Assembly (NCBI GenBank): GCA_004020545.1
Contig: SAQE01000013.1
Span: 55,875-119,874 of the forward strand
Length of the DNA stretch: 64,000 nucleotides
Source: Mesorhizobium sp.
Lineage (GTDB): Bacteria; Pseudomonadota; Alphaproteobacteria; Rhizobiales; Rhizobiaceae
Direction of reading: 5' to 3'
This document shows, in pieces, positions 56,978 through 64,000 of the stretch. Under the pieces are notes generated by a model. The model had not been told where the DNA came from, did no database searches, and saw only the letters and a program-made list of their open reading frames with translations. Made by a program: the position numbers and the translations under genes. Each line of letters starts with the position of its first letter. Within the stretch, counting starts at the first letter, position 1.

Positions 56978-57396
56978 GCGCCGTTCACATCATCGACTGC
57001 CACAACGCGAATGACTACTTCGCCGACAGGGCGGACGGACCGATCACACAGAAGATGCTAAAGACTGTCAACATCCGCGCGGAGCTCCACATTGCTTTGG
57101 ACCGAAAGCATTTTCGTGAGGCTGTAGTCCAAGCGAACAAGGCGAAGTGCGACGTGCTTCACATCGCTGGGCACGGCAATGGAGACGGGATCGCTTCGTC
57201 CAGTGGGCGAGGTAGCCTTCTTTGGGCTGACTTCGTAGAAATGTTCCAAGGCTCGGATCCAGCGCCGAAGATCCTCGTGATGTCAATGTGCTGCGGAGCA
57301 TCATACGCGTTGGCGGCGGGCACGGAGCTCAGCGGATGTCAGTCGGCTCAGTTCCACCGTTACACGAGGATAGCCGACGGGATGGCGGCACGCTGA
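56974..57396 (+). CDS. Caspase/CHAT-like protein, probably truncated
   Basis: A 140-residue product. An early strand SAVHIIDCHNANDYF, then VLHIAGHGNGDG, carries a candidate catalytic histidine; LWADFVEMFQ and ILVMSMCCGASYAL carry the candidate cysteine after a strand. This His-Cys arrangement is that of caspase-like (CHAT/C14) peptidases. The conserved part ends about 25 residues later in sequence that looks unrelated, so the C-terminal half of the domain is missing. ATG 56974 overlaps the previous gene, and the stop overlaps the hydroxylase ATG. Family assignment is by pattern only. Confidence 0.45.
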   Translation: MSAVHIIDCHNANDYFADRADGPITQKMLKTVNIRAELHIALDRKHFREAVVQANKAKCDVLHIAGHGNGDGIASSSGRGSLLWADFVEMFQGSDPAPKILVMSMCCGASYALAAGTELSGCQSAQFHRYTRIADGMAAR

Positions 57397-58574
57397 TGGG
57401 CTCTGACGACAATTTTGACATCGTTGTCGTTGGAGCCGGGCCGGTCGGCCTTTCGTTCGCTGCGTCGCTTGCCCAAAGCGAACTCAAGGTGGCAGTTGTT
57501 GAACAGAACACATTCGATAGTCTGGCGAATCCGGCTTTCGATGGTCGCGAAATCGCGCTGACCAACGCTTCGATCAGAACCCTTCGCGAGCTCGGCGCCT
57601 GGGATGTCATCCCGGCTTCGGACAAATCAGCAATTCAAGGCGCGCGCGTGCTCAACGGCTCGAGCGCATTCGCTCTTCGTTTCGATCCTCCCAGCAACTC
57701 TGGAGAACCGCTGGGGGTTTTGGTTCCAAATTGCCGGATCCGCGAGGCGCTGTTCAAAATCGTCCGCTTGCAGGATCGCGCCCGGCTGTTGTGCGGCCAC
57801 TCGGTCGTCGATGCAACAAACAGCCAAGAAGGAGCAGTCGTAACGCTCTCTAATGGCGCGCGTTTAACTGCTCGGCTTGTTGTTGCCGCGGATTCGCGTT
57901 TGTCCGCCACGCGTGATCTGCTGGGCATCGGCGCCGATATCAACCGGCTTGGCCACTCGATGCTGATTTGCCGAGTGAGGCACGAGCGCGCCCACCACCA
58001 GATCGCCATCGAATGGTTCGATCACCATCAGACGATAGCGATATTGCCCCTCGCGGAGGGCGTGTCGTCGCTGCTGCTCACATTGCGCTCAAACGAGGCC
58101 TATAGACTGCTTGCCTTCGATGACGATTTGTTCCTGTCGGAGTTGACGAAACTGTGTCGAGGGCGCCTTGGAAAAATGACCTTGGCAAGCAAGCGCCATA
58201 CCTATCCGCTGGTCACGACCTGGGCGCACAAATTCCGGGCCCCGAGCGCCGCACTCATCGGCGACGCTGCCATCGGCATGCACCCGGTGACCGCTCACGG
58301 ATTCAACATCGGTCTCAGCAGCCAGAAGCAACTCGCCCGTGGAATCATGACTGCGTGCCGCGACGGCCGCAATGTTGGCGACCCCGACATGCTGCACATA
58401 TACGAAAGGCGGCTGCGCCTGTCGGCGGCGCCGCTCTACCATGCAACGAACATACTGGTTGGACTCTACTCCAGAGACCACCTGGCGGCACGGCTTGCAA
58501 GGCATCTGGGGCTTCGCTTTGCCCAACATGTTCCCCTTGTCCGGCATGGGATTTCGGCGGAGCTCCAGCGGTGA
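57396..58574 (+). CDS. UbiH/UbiF-type FAD-dependent hydroxylase
   Basis: A 392-residue flavoprotein monooxygenase. The Rossmann motif VVVGAGPVGLSFAASLA sits at the start, RLVVAADSRLSATRDLLGI in the middle, and the FAD site LIGDAAIGMHPVTAHGFNIG near residue 285-304. Relatives hydroxylate the ring of ubiquinone precursors. Some members act on other aromatic rings. It follows the caspase-like gene by overlap and may be controlled by the FNR-type box at 56729. Why a ring hydroxylase, which needs oxygen, should lie near the high-affinity oxidase is not clear; it may keep quinone synthesis going at low oxygen. Confidence 0.85.
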   Translation: MGSDDNFDIVVVGAGPVGLSFAASLAQSELKVAVVEQNTFDSLANPAFDGREIALTNASIRTLRELGAWDVIPASDKSAIQGARVLNGSSAFALRFDPPSNSGEPLGVLVPNCRIREALFKIVRLQDRARLLCGHSVVDATNSQEGAVVTLSNGARLTARLVVAADSRLSATRDLLGIGADINRLGHSMLICRVRHERAHHQIAIEWFDHHQTIAILPLAEGVSSLLLTLRSNEAYRLLAFDDDLFLSELTKLCRGRLGKMTLASKRHTYPLVTTWAHKFRAPSAALIGDAAIGMHPVTAHGFNIGLSSQKQLARGIMTACRDGRNVGDPDMLHIYERRLRLSAAPLYHATNILVGLYSRDHLAARLARHLGLRFAQHVPLVRHGISAELQR

Positions 58575-58830
58575 TACTGCACCAGCAGTTGCATTTTGCG
58601 CGATGTGCTGGGCGAGCGATGGGAGAGAGTGCATCATGCGCCGGAGTAATCCTGCTCCCGACGCTGATCTCCGATTGAAGAATTAACCCGTCCTTCAGGG
58701 GGGCTGCATAGGCTGCGGACAAGCAGGAGTAAGCAAGCTGACCCGTCCAGCCCTGGAAAAAGAAGATCCGCTGGAGGCGAGAATCCTTCAGGACCAGCTC
58801 GCTGATCTGAGGGCAGGCCTTTTCGTCTCA

Positions 58831-60651
58831 ATGCCGATAAGCATTGTGCTGTCCGGGCTGATTTTGACCGTGCAGGCCCTTTCCGGGAACGGTCTTGCTG
58901 GCGCGGCCTGGTTTTCGGTCGTTAATGCGATAAATGCCGCCCGCCTTGCACTCGCCCGTCATCAGCTGAAGGAACCCGGAGTCCAGGATGATCTGACACG
59001 GGTTTGGCTGCGGCTTCGCTGGTTTGGCAGGCTTGCTCTTCTGGCGGGATTCACCTGGTCATTCCTTGCCGTCCTAACGGCTGGGTACACGACGTCTCAA
59101 GCATCGCTGCATCTAATAATTCTGGCGGGCATTTCAGCTGGCGCGGTCACGTACGGCAGCTCATATGCTGCGGCAGCGATATACTTCATCACACCGCCAC
59201 TCCTCATTGCCGCCGCATGCTTGCTGACGAAGGGAACCCTGGAAAACTACATTCTGGCTTTTGCCGTCCTGCTTTTCGAGGGCGGCCTGGCTCGAGCCTC
59301 GTTCGTTGGACAAGCGCGCTTCCGTGACGCGAGCCGCCTGAGACATCAAGCCGAGCGGCTTGCCGCGGAAATGGAGCGCAATTCCAGGGAGGACCATCTT
59401 ACCGCGCTCCTCAACAGGCGCGGCCTCGAACATGCAATCGATCAGTTTGAGAACACTGATGGGCCCTTTGTGGCCATGCTGATTGATCTGGATGGGTTCA
59501 AATCTGTCAACGATACCTACGGTCACAGAACGGGTGACGAGCTGCTTGCCAGGATCGCCCGCCGAATAGAGGAAGAAGCACCGGAGGGCTCAACGCTCGC
59601 CCGCATCGGTGGCGATGAATTCGTGCTGGTTTTTTCCTCGCTTAGAAATTCGCCTTCTCCCAGCAATCTCGCATCCAATCTCATATCCAAGCTTGCTCGC
59701 CCCTATCCTGGCGTCGCCTCCGTCCGGATCGGGGCATCCATAGGAATATACTCGGCTAAAAACCCGGGGCTGACGGAAATGTTGTTGCGGGCGGACATCG
59801 CCCTTTACACAGCTAAGCGCCGTGGCAGGAACGAATTTTGCCTGTTCGATGCCGAGCTCGACCGGGAACTGCAACGCCGCCAGTCAATCGAACGCGATCT
59901 TCATTCGGCGATAAAGACGAGAAGCTTGGGCCCTTGGTTCCAGCCAATCGTAAGACTCGACACCGAAGCTGTGATCGGTTTTGAAGGGTTGCTAAGGTGG
60001 TCCCATCCGATTCACGGTTCCATCTCTCCGCCCGAAATCATGACAGCGGCACGCGAAACCGGAATGCTCCAGCTGCTAACTCAAGCTGTATTTTCCGAAT
60101 GTTGCGCTTTTATCGACGCCTTGGTGAAAGCTGACTGTCGTGATGTTCGTGTGACGATGAACGTTTCACCGCGCGAATTGGAGGCCGGCGATATCGACGA
60201 AATGGTTCTGAATGGTCTGGCGGCAAAGGACCTCCCTGCAACGATGTTCGAAATTGAGATAACAGAAGAATCGCCCGTGGACCCGGACAGGGTCGATGAA
60301 AAGCTCGGACGGCTTTCACATGCCGGCATTTCCATCGCGCTCGATGTCTTCGGCACCGGCTTTTCCACGTTGGCATCGCTCAAGGACAGTCGGATAAGGA
60401 AGGTGAAAATAGACCAGGGCTTCATTCGCGGTTTAGCCAAATCGCGGGAGGATCGGCTGCTTGTCAAAACCGTGATCGATCTTGGTCGGACGCTCGGGAT
60501 CGAGGTCATGGCCGAGGGCGTCGAGACAGAGGCGGATCGGCAAACTCTGCACAAGCTTGGCTGCAAAACCGCTCAGGGCTTCCTGTTCTCCAAGGCGGTG
60601 CCACTCAGCCAAGCGCTTGGTTTGGCAGTTAAAGAGCGCCAGGAGTTGTGA
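58831..60651 (+). CDS. Membrane-bound GGDEF/EAL cyclic-di-GMP protein
   Basis: A 606-residue protein. Several hydrophobic segments (residues about 5-25, 65-85, 95-115 and 120-150) anchor it. The GGDEF domain is complete (DLDGFKSVNDTYGH, ARIGGDEFVLVF). The EAL domain has FEGLLRW, NVSPRE, EITEE, KIDQGF and AEGVET, but its loop-6 motif reads LDVFGTGFS where DDFGTG is usual, so phosphodiesterase activity may be weak or lost. It could make or sense cyclic di-GMP. The frame is open upstream to about 58685 without a better start codon, so the N-terminus may be incomplete. Confidence 0.88.
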   Translation: MPISIVLSGLILTVQALSGNGLAGAAWFSVVNAINAARLALARHQLKEPGVQDDLTRVWLRLRWFGRLALLAGFTWSFLAVLTAGYTTSQASLHLIILAGISAGAVTYGSSYAAAAIYFITPPLLIAAACLLTKGTLENYILAFAVLLFEGGLARASFVGQARFRDASRLRHQAERLAAEMERNSREDHLTALLNRRGLEHAIDQFENTDGPFVAMLIDLDGFKSVNDTYGHRTGDELLARIARRIEEEAPEGSTLARIGGDEFVLVFSSLRNSPSPSNLASNLISKLARPYPGVASVRIGASIGIYSAKNPGLTEMLLRADIALYTAKRRGRNEFCLFDAELDRELQRRQSIERDLHSAIKTRSLGPWFQPIVRLDTEAVIGFEGLLRWSHPIHGSISPPEIMTAARETGMLQLLTQAVFSECCAFIDALVKADCRDVRVTMNVSPRELEAGDIDEMVLNGLAAKDLPATMFEIEITEESPVDPDRVDEKLGRLSHAGISIALDVFGTGFSTLASLKDSRIRKVKIDQGFIRGLAKSREDRLLVKTVIDLGRTLGIEVMAEGVETEADRQTLHKLGCKTAQGFLFSKAVPLSQALGLAVKERQEL

Positions 60652-60659
60652 CCGGCATC

Positions 60660-61040
60660 CGCCATTCGCTCACGCGCGCCACCTCGCCGGGTTCAGCGGT
60701 ATCCTGCAAGTGGATGGCTACTCGGCCTATACCAACCTGGTCAAGGCACGGGACAAAGCCGGCAGCAATGAAACAATCCGGCTCGCCGGGTGCTGGGCTC
60801 ACCTGCGGCGCAAATTCTACGACCTGCACATCAGCGGGATCTCGCAGGGCCGCGACGGGTTCGATCACCGCCATGACCGAATTGTGGAAGGTCGAGACAA
60901 GGTTCGTGGCAAGGATGCTGGAAGCCGCGCCGCGCTGCGTCAGGAAAAGTCCGTGGCCATTGTCGCGAGCCCCTTCGATCTATGGGAAGCGGAACTGGGC
61001 AAGGTCTCGGGGAAATCCAAAACCGCCTTGCGGGGCTGAC
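60660..61040 (+). pseudogene. IS66-family transposase (TnpC) relic
   Basis: HLAGFSGILQVDGYSAYTNL, AGCWAHLRRKFYDLH, then MTELWKVE in another frame and SPFDLWEAELGKVSGKSK in the first frame again. This is the middle of an IS66 TnpC; both ends are missing and at least two frame changes are needed. No terminal repeats were found. Confidence 0.8.
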
Positions 61041-61385
61041 CTTCCATCTGGTCCGTGGTTAGCTGATAGGCGGTTTATTTGTCGTGCAACGTGCTCTTTC
61101 AGCCTAAGCTGCTCCACGCGTGGGGTACCAAATGTCAGACTTTCACCACTAGGAAATCGCGAACGGGCGCGGCGCTTACTGGCCGCATTGCCGCAAAATA
61201 GCGTCGGAAGGTGGGATCGGCGTGACGTTGTTACTCAGAGTGAGTGGTCCCGAGAGTTGAGGGCAGAATCGAAATTCGCGTGTTCCTATAGCGCATCTCC
61301 GATCGGGGGCCATCGCCACGAGCAGCAGATGAGGCAATGCGAAGCTTGGTCGATCGACAGAGTGATGCGGCACGACATCCATTTC

Positions 61386-61643
61386 CTACCAGCCCATTCC
61401 CCCCGATACAGCCGCGCGTCTACTCGAACCTAGAGCTGTCGAGCATGAGCAAACACCGTCCTTGTTGTGTTCTGAGAACTCCAGCTTTACCTCGCCGAAT
61501 GGCAGCTCGCAAATGATGCAATCAAAAGTGTGCATACCGCGGCAGCGACCACATTGTTTCAGTCTTTTCAACAGCGTAAGAATCTGACGGTATTTTTGAC
61601 GGTACTCACTGGTTGTGTGACTTAAATTAAGTAATTGAAACAA
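61386..61643 (-). CDS. Possible small hypothetical protein
   Basis: An 85-codon minus-strand frame with CGRCRGMHTFDCIICELPFG, a possible zinc-binding cysteine set. The first ATG has no clear ribosome-binding site, and the DNA on the right carries TGACGGT repeats. It could be a relic of a small regulatory gene or chance. Confidence 0.25.
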   Translation of the reverse strand: MFQLLNLSHTTSEYRQKYRQILTLLKRLKQCGRCRGMHTFDCIICELPFGEVKLEFSEHNKDGVCSCSTALGSSRRAAVSGGMGW

Positions 61644-61952
61644 TCAGGTACGGCCTTAATTGATGATTGAGTGGGGAATGATTTTGCGTCCTTCCGGGTC
61701 TATCGCGGGCTATCGGAAATCCACTCTAAGTCTATGATTTAAAAAGCAGAAATCTTCAGCATCAATCGCGGACTATCGCGTACAAAAGGACCGCTCTGAC
61801 GGTCTTTTTGACGGTATCCGTTTTCTTGTCCGAGCGCCAAAATCGCAATACCGTCAGCCCAATTCGGCCGACGACGGCCTTTTTTCGGAAGCTAACGCCC
61901 TGAATTCGTTAGGAAAAGCAGCGCTGCAGCACGACGAATTTTGCCTGACGGT
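61585..61952. repeat. Paired TGACGGT repeats upstream of the integrase
   Basis: TGACGGT at 61585, 61597, 61797, 61809 and 61946, and the inverse ACCGTCA at 61850. Two of them form identical pairs spaced 12 bp (start to start). A second repeat, TCGCGGxCTATCG, occurs near 61705 and 61767. They could be arm-type binding sites for the integrase or sites for a factor like the AlpA protein at 63.4 kb. Confidence 0.55.
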
Positions 61953-61987
61953 CTTTTAGGCCGAAAACCGGTCTATTTCCACCAGAA

Positions 61988-63254
61988 ATGGAGGTCACCT
62001 TGCTGACGGACACAGCCCTTAAGCATCTGAAATCTAAGGCAAAAGACTACAAGGTCGCGGACCGTGACGGTATGTACGTTCTGGTCAAGAGTTCGGGCTC
62101 GTTGAGCTTCCGATACGACTACCGGATGAACGGCCGTCGCGAGACCGTGACGCTCGGGCAATACGGACCTGACGGCATCACGCTCGCCCGCGCGAGAGAA
62201 TTGTGCCTCGACGCGCGCCGCATGGTAGGTGAGGGGATCTCGCCCGCGCAGGAGAAGCAGCGACAGAAGCGCCGCCTGAAGGAAGCCAAGAGCTTCGGCG
62301 AGTTCGGGGAGCGTTGGTTCAAGGAAGCGCGGATGGCTGACAGCACGTGCGCCATGCGCCGAGCGATCTTCGACCGCGACATTGTGCCGACCTGGAGAAA
62401 CCGGCTCCTCAAGGAGATCACGCCGGAGGATCTTCGGGGGCTCTGCAAGAAAGTGAAGGACCGGGGAGCACCGGCCACCGCCATCCACGTCCGCGACATC
62501 GTCAAGCAGATCTTCGCATTCGCGATCCTGCATGGCGAGAAAGTGCCGAACCCGGCCGAAGATGTTGGTCCTGCTTCGATCGCGACCTTCGTGCCGAAAG
62601 ACCGTGCTCTCTCGCCAACCGAAGTCCGGATTGTGCTGAAGCAGCTTGAGCACGTCCCGACGCTGCCCACGATCCGCCTTGGACTGAGGCTGATCCTGTT
62701 GACCATGGTGGAAGAGCGAGCTGCAAGATGCGGTCTGGGACGAAGTGGATTTCGAGAAAGCGGTGTGGAGCATTCCCAAAGAGCGCATGAAGCGCTCCAA
62801 GCCCCATAACGTTTATCTGTCTCGCCAATCGGTCGACATCATGATCGCGCTCAAAACATGCGCCGGGAACTCACGCTATGTTCTGCCGTCGCGCTACGAT
62901 GCCGACGCGCCGATGTCCCGCGCCACGTTCAACCGCATTACCACCGCTGTCGTCGTGAGAGCCAAGGAGCAAGGTCTGCCGCTTGAGCCGTTCACCGTGC
63001 ATGATCTGCGCAGGACCGGCTCGACCCTGCTCAACGAACTCGGTTTCAATCGCGACTGGATCGAGAAATGCCTGGCCCACGAGGAGGGAAAATCCTCCCG
63101 AGGCGTCTACAACAAGGCCGAGTATGAACTGCAACGCCGTCACATGCTCCAGGAATGGGCCGACGCTGTCGACGCTTGGGTGGACGGTCGGACGCATCAG
63201 CCGACGCTTTATCCGCCGACCATGCATTTGATCGCTCCGGAAGCGAGAATCTAG
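61988..63254 (+). pseudogene. P4-type phage/ICE integrase, frameshifted
   Basis: About 420 residues in two frames. The first (61988-62710) carries the N-terminal DUF4102 arm-binding domain (ALKHLKSKAKDYKVADRDGM, GRRETVTLGQYGPDG) and the core-binding domain. After LILLTMV a two-base loss shifts the frame; in the second frame it reads KSELQDAVWDEVDFE and goes on to HDLRRTGSTLL (H-x-x-R) and RGVYNKAEY (tyrosine). The lost bases belong to the codon for the first catalytic arginine, expected as VRKSEL, so the enzyme is inactive unless this is a sequencing error. This class integrates islands at tRNA genes; no tRNA is visible nearby. Confidence 0.87.
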
Positions 63255-63363
63255 TGAGTGAAAGCACCGGAATCGGCATCACCGCGGACAATTGCGCAAA
63301 ATGGCGCTGACGTTGCCCTTGTCCCGAGGGTCGCTCGCCAGCGCCACCGGTGCTGGGGCCACG

Positions 63364-63717
63364 TCAATGTCGAACAGGTCTTGTTTTCCGCTGGCGTACG
63401 TCGGGCGACGGAGCACGTTTGATAATCTCCGCATCCGAGGCTCGGCGTCGCTCCTCGACCCAGGCCTCAACCTCGGCCAAATCCCAAACCACGCAGCGCG
63501 AAGTCAGATGGAAACGTCGAGGAAACTCACCACGCCGCTCCATCTCGTAAATCGTGGTGTCGGCCAGAGGAACAATCTTGCGAAGTTCCGGCCTTCGGAT
63601 TGTCTGCTTTGGCAAGCTATGGCGAGGCGATGAAGTGTCAGAGGAAGCAGTGTCGGCGCATGGTGCGCTATTCAACGCGTCCAAACTAGGCCGCTTGACG
63701 TTGGCCTTTCCAGTCAT
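63364..63717 (-). CDS. AlpA-family transcriptional regulator
   Basis: A 117-residue protein. Its middle is the AlpA/MerR-like winged helix: IRRPELRKIVPLADTTIYEM, RRGEFPRRFHL, VVWDLAEVEAWVEERR. AlpA proteins control or assist integrases and excision in P4-type islands. It lies tail to tail with the frameshifted integrase and may once have been its partner. The start is ATG 63715-63717; a TTG four codons upstream is also possible. The first 35 residues are low-complexity and Ser/Thr-rich. Confidence 0.75.
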   Translation of the reverse strand: MTGKANVKRPSLDALNSAPCADTASSDTSSPRHSLPKQTIRRPELRKIVPLADTTIYEMERRGEFPRRFHLTSRCVVWDLAEVEAWVEERRRASDAEIIKRAPSPDVRQRKTRPVRH

Positions 63718-64000
63718 GACGATTCCCAAATCAGCTATTAGTCAGGGAGGCTGACCACTTTGGACGGAGGGTGGAAGAGGCATTGCCTGTGTGGTGGGGA
63801 ACGAGCGGCTCCGGCCTGCAAATCGGACAACAGGCAATCTCGCGAGGGTGTCGACCTGGCCCTTGTCGGGGGTTCGAGTCGCTGGACCGCTACATCGTCA
63901 CACTATCGAGGAAGCAATGTTTTCCTATCGGCGACCGTCCGAGTAGGTCGTGTCCCATCAGGTGGTGTAGCTGCGGGTTATGAAGCCGCTCGCGAGCGCG
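63718..64000. other. Right-end region without gene
   Basis: No gene or RNA supported. GGGGGTTCGAGTCGCTGG near 63885 looks like a T-arm but does not fold well. The last 60 bases (GTCGTGTCCCATCAGGTGG and onward) may begin an insertion sequence, which the window edge hides. Confidence 0.35.

Noticed and set aside
61480-61660. Nod-box-like AAACAATCA near 61635
   Set aside because: Only a short core matches; the rest of the 47-bp nod-box pattern is absent and no nod gene follows.
63860-63930. tRNA or tmRNA 3' end suggested by GGGGGTTCGAGTC
   Set aside because: The T-stem does not pair (GGGGG against CGCTG), and no acceptor, anticodon or CCA partner is found nearby.

Overview
The window is part of a symbiosis island (integrative and conjugative element, ICE) of an alphaproteobacterial rhizobium, most likely Mesorhizobium. 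The order rdfS-traF-VirB1-like transglycosylase-rlxS, a traG-trb mating-pair cluster, the 3' end of a LuxI/TraI signal synthase, fixNOQP-fixGHIS with an FnrN-type regulator and hemN, a type III effector behind a tts box, and an island-borne groESL pair all fit ICEMlSym-type islands. Many genes are broken or truncated, as is usual for such islands. No tRNA, rRNA, CRISPR array or replication origin is visible. All family names come from reading motifs and recalling families; no database search was run.

Layout. 1-6.1 kb: end of a quorum-sensing synthase, a Crp-type regulator, and decayed genes (dctA with a surviving sigma-54 promoter; a DsbA-like gene with a duplicated 5' part). 6.6-14.4 kb: an ardC antirestriction gene split by a 6.8-kb element. 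The element carries three overlapping tyrosine-recombinase genes and a second ardC-like gene, has 14-bp imperfect terminal inverted repeats, and is flanked by a GTCGC duplication. 14.5-16.6 kb: groES-groEL behind a perfect CIRCE operator. 17.9-22.1 kb: DUF736 gene, then rdfS (excisionase), traF, transglycosylase and rlxS (relaxase). 22.4-29.1 kb: an accessory cassette with an AAA ATPase plus subtilase pair converging on a four-gene ubiquitin-like operon (UBL, CEHH protein, JAB peptidase, E1). 29.8-33.3 kb: a SUMO-protease-like type III effector. 33.5-45.4 kb: traG, a CopG-like gene, trbBCDEJLFGI and a DUF2274 gene. 45.6-56.4 kb: hemN, fnrN, fixNOQP, fixGHIS. 56.7-60.7 kb: a possible microaerobic tail with a caspase-like fragment, a UbiH-type hydroxylase and a GGDEF/EAL protein. 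60.7-64 kb: IS66 relic, paired TGACGGT repeats, a P4-type integrase frameshifted at its catalytic arginine, and an AlpA-like regulator.

Working together. RdfS should direct excision. RlxS, TraF, the transglycosylase, TraG and the Trb proteins should process and export the element. FnrN, through TGAT/TGAC-N4-ATCA sites, should drive hemN, the cbb3 oxidase and perhaps the 56.8-kb genes under the low oxygen of nodules. The most unusual part is 22.4-29.1 kb: a ubiquitin-like tagging set beside an ATPase/protease pair, between the relaxase gene and a relic copy of the relaxase tail on one side and an effector on the other. It may be a defence or protein-quality-control cassette; that role is inferred.
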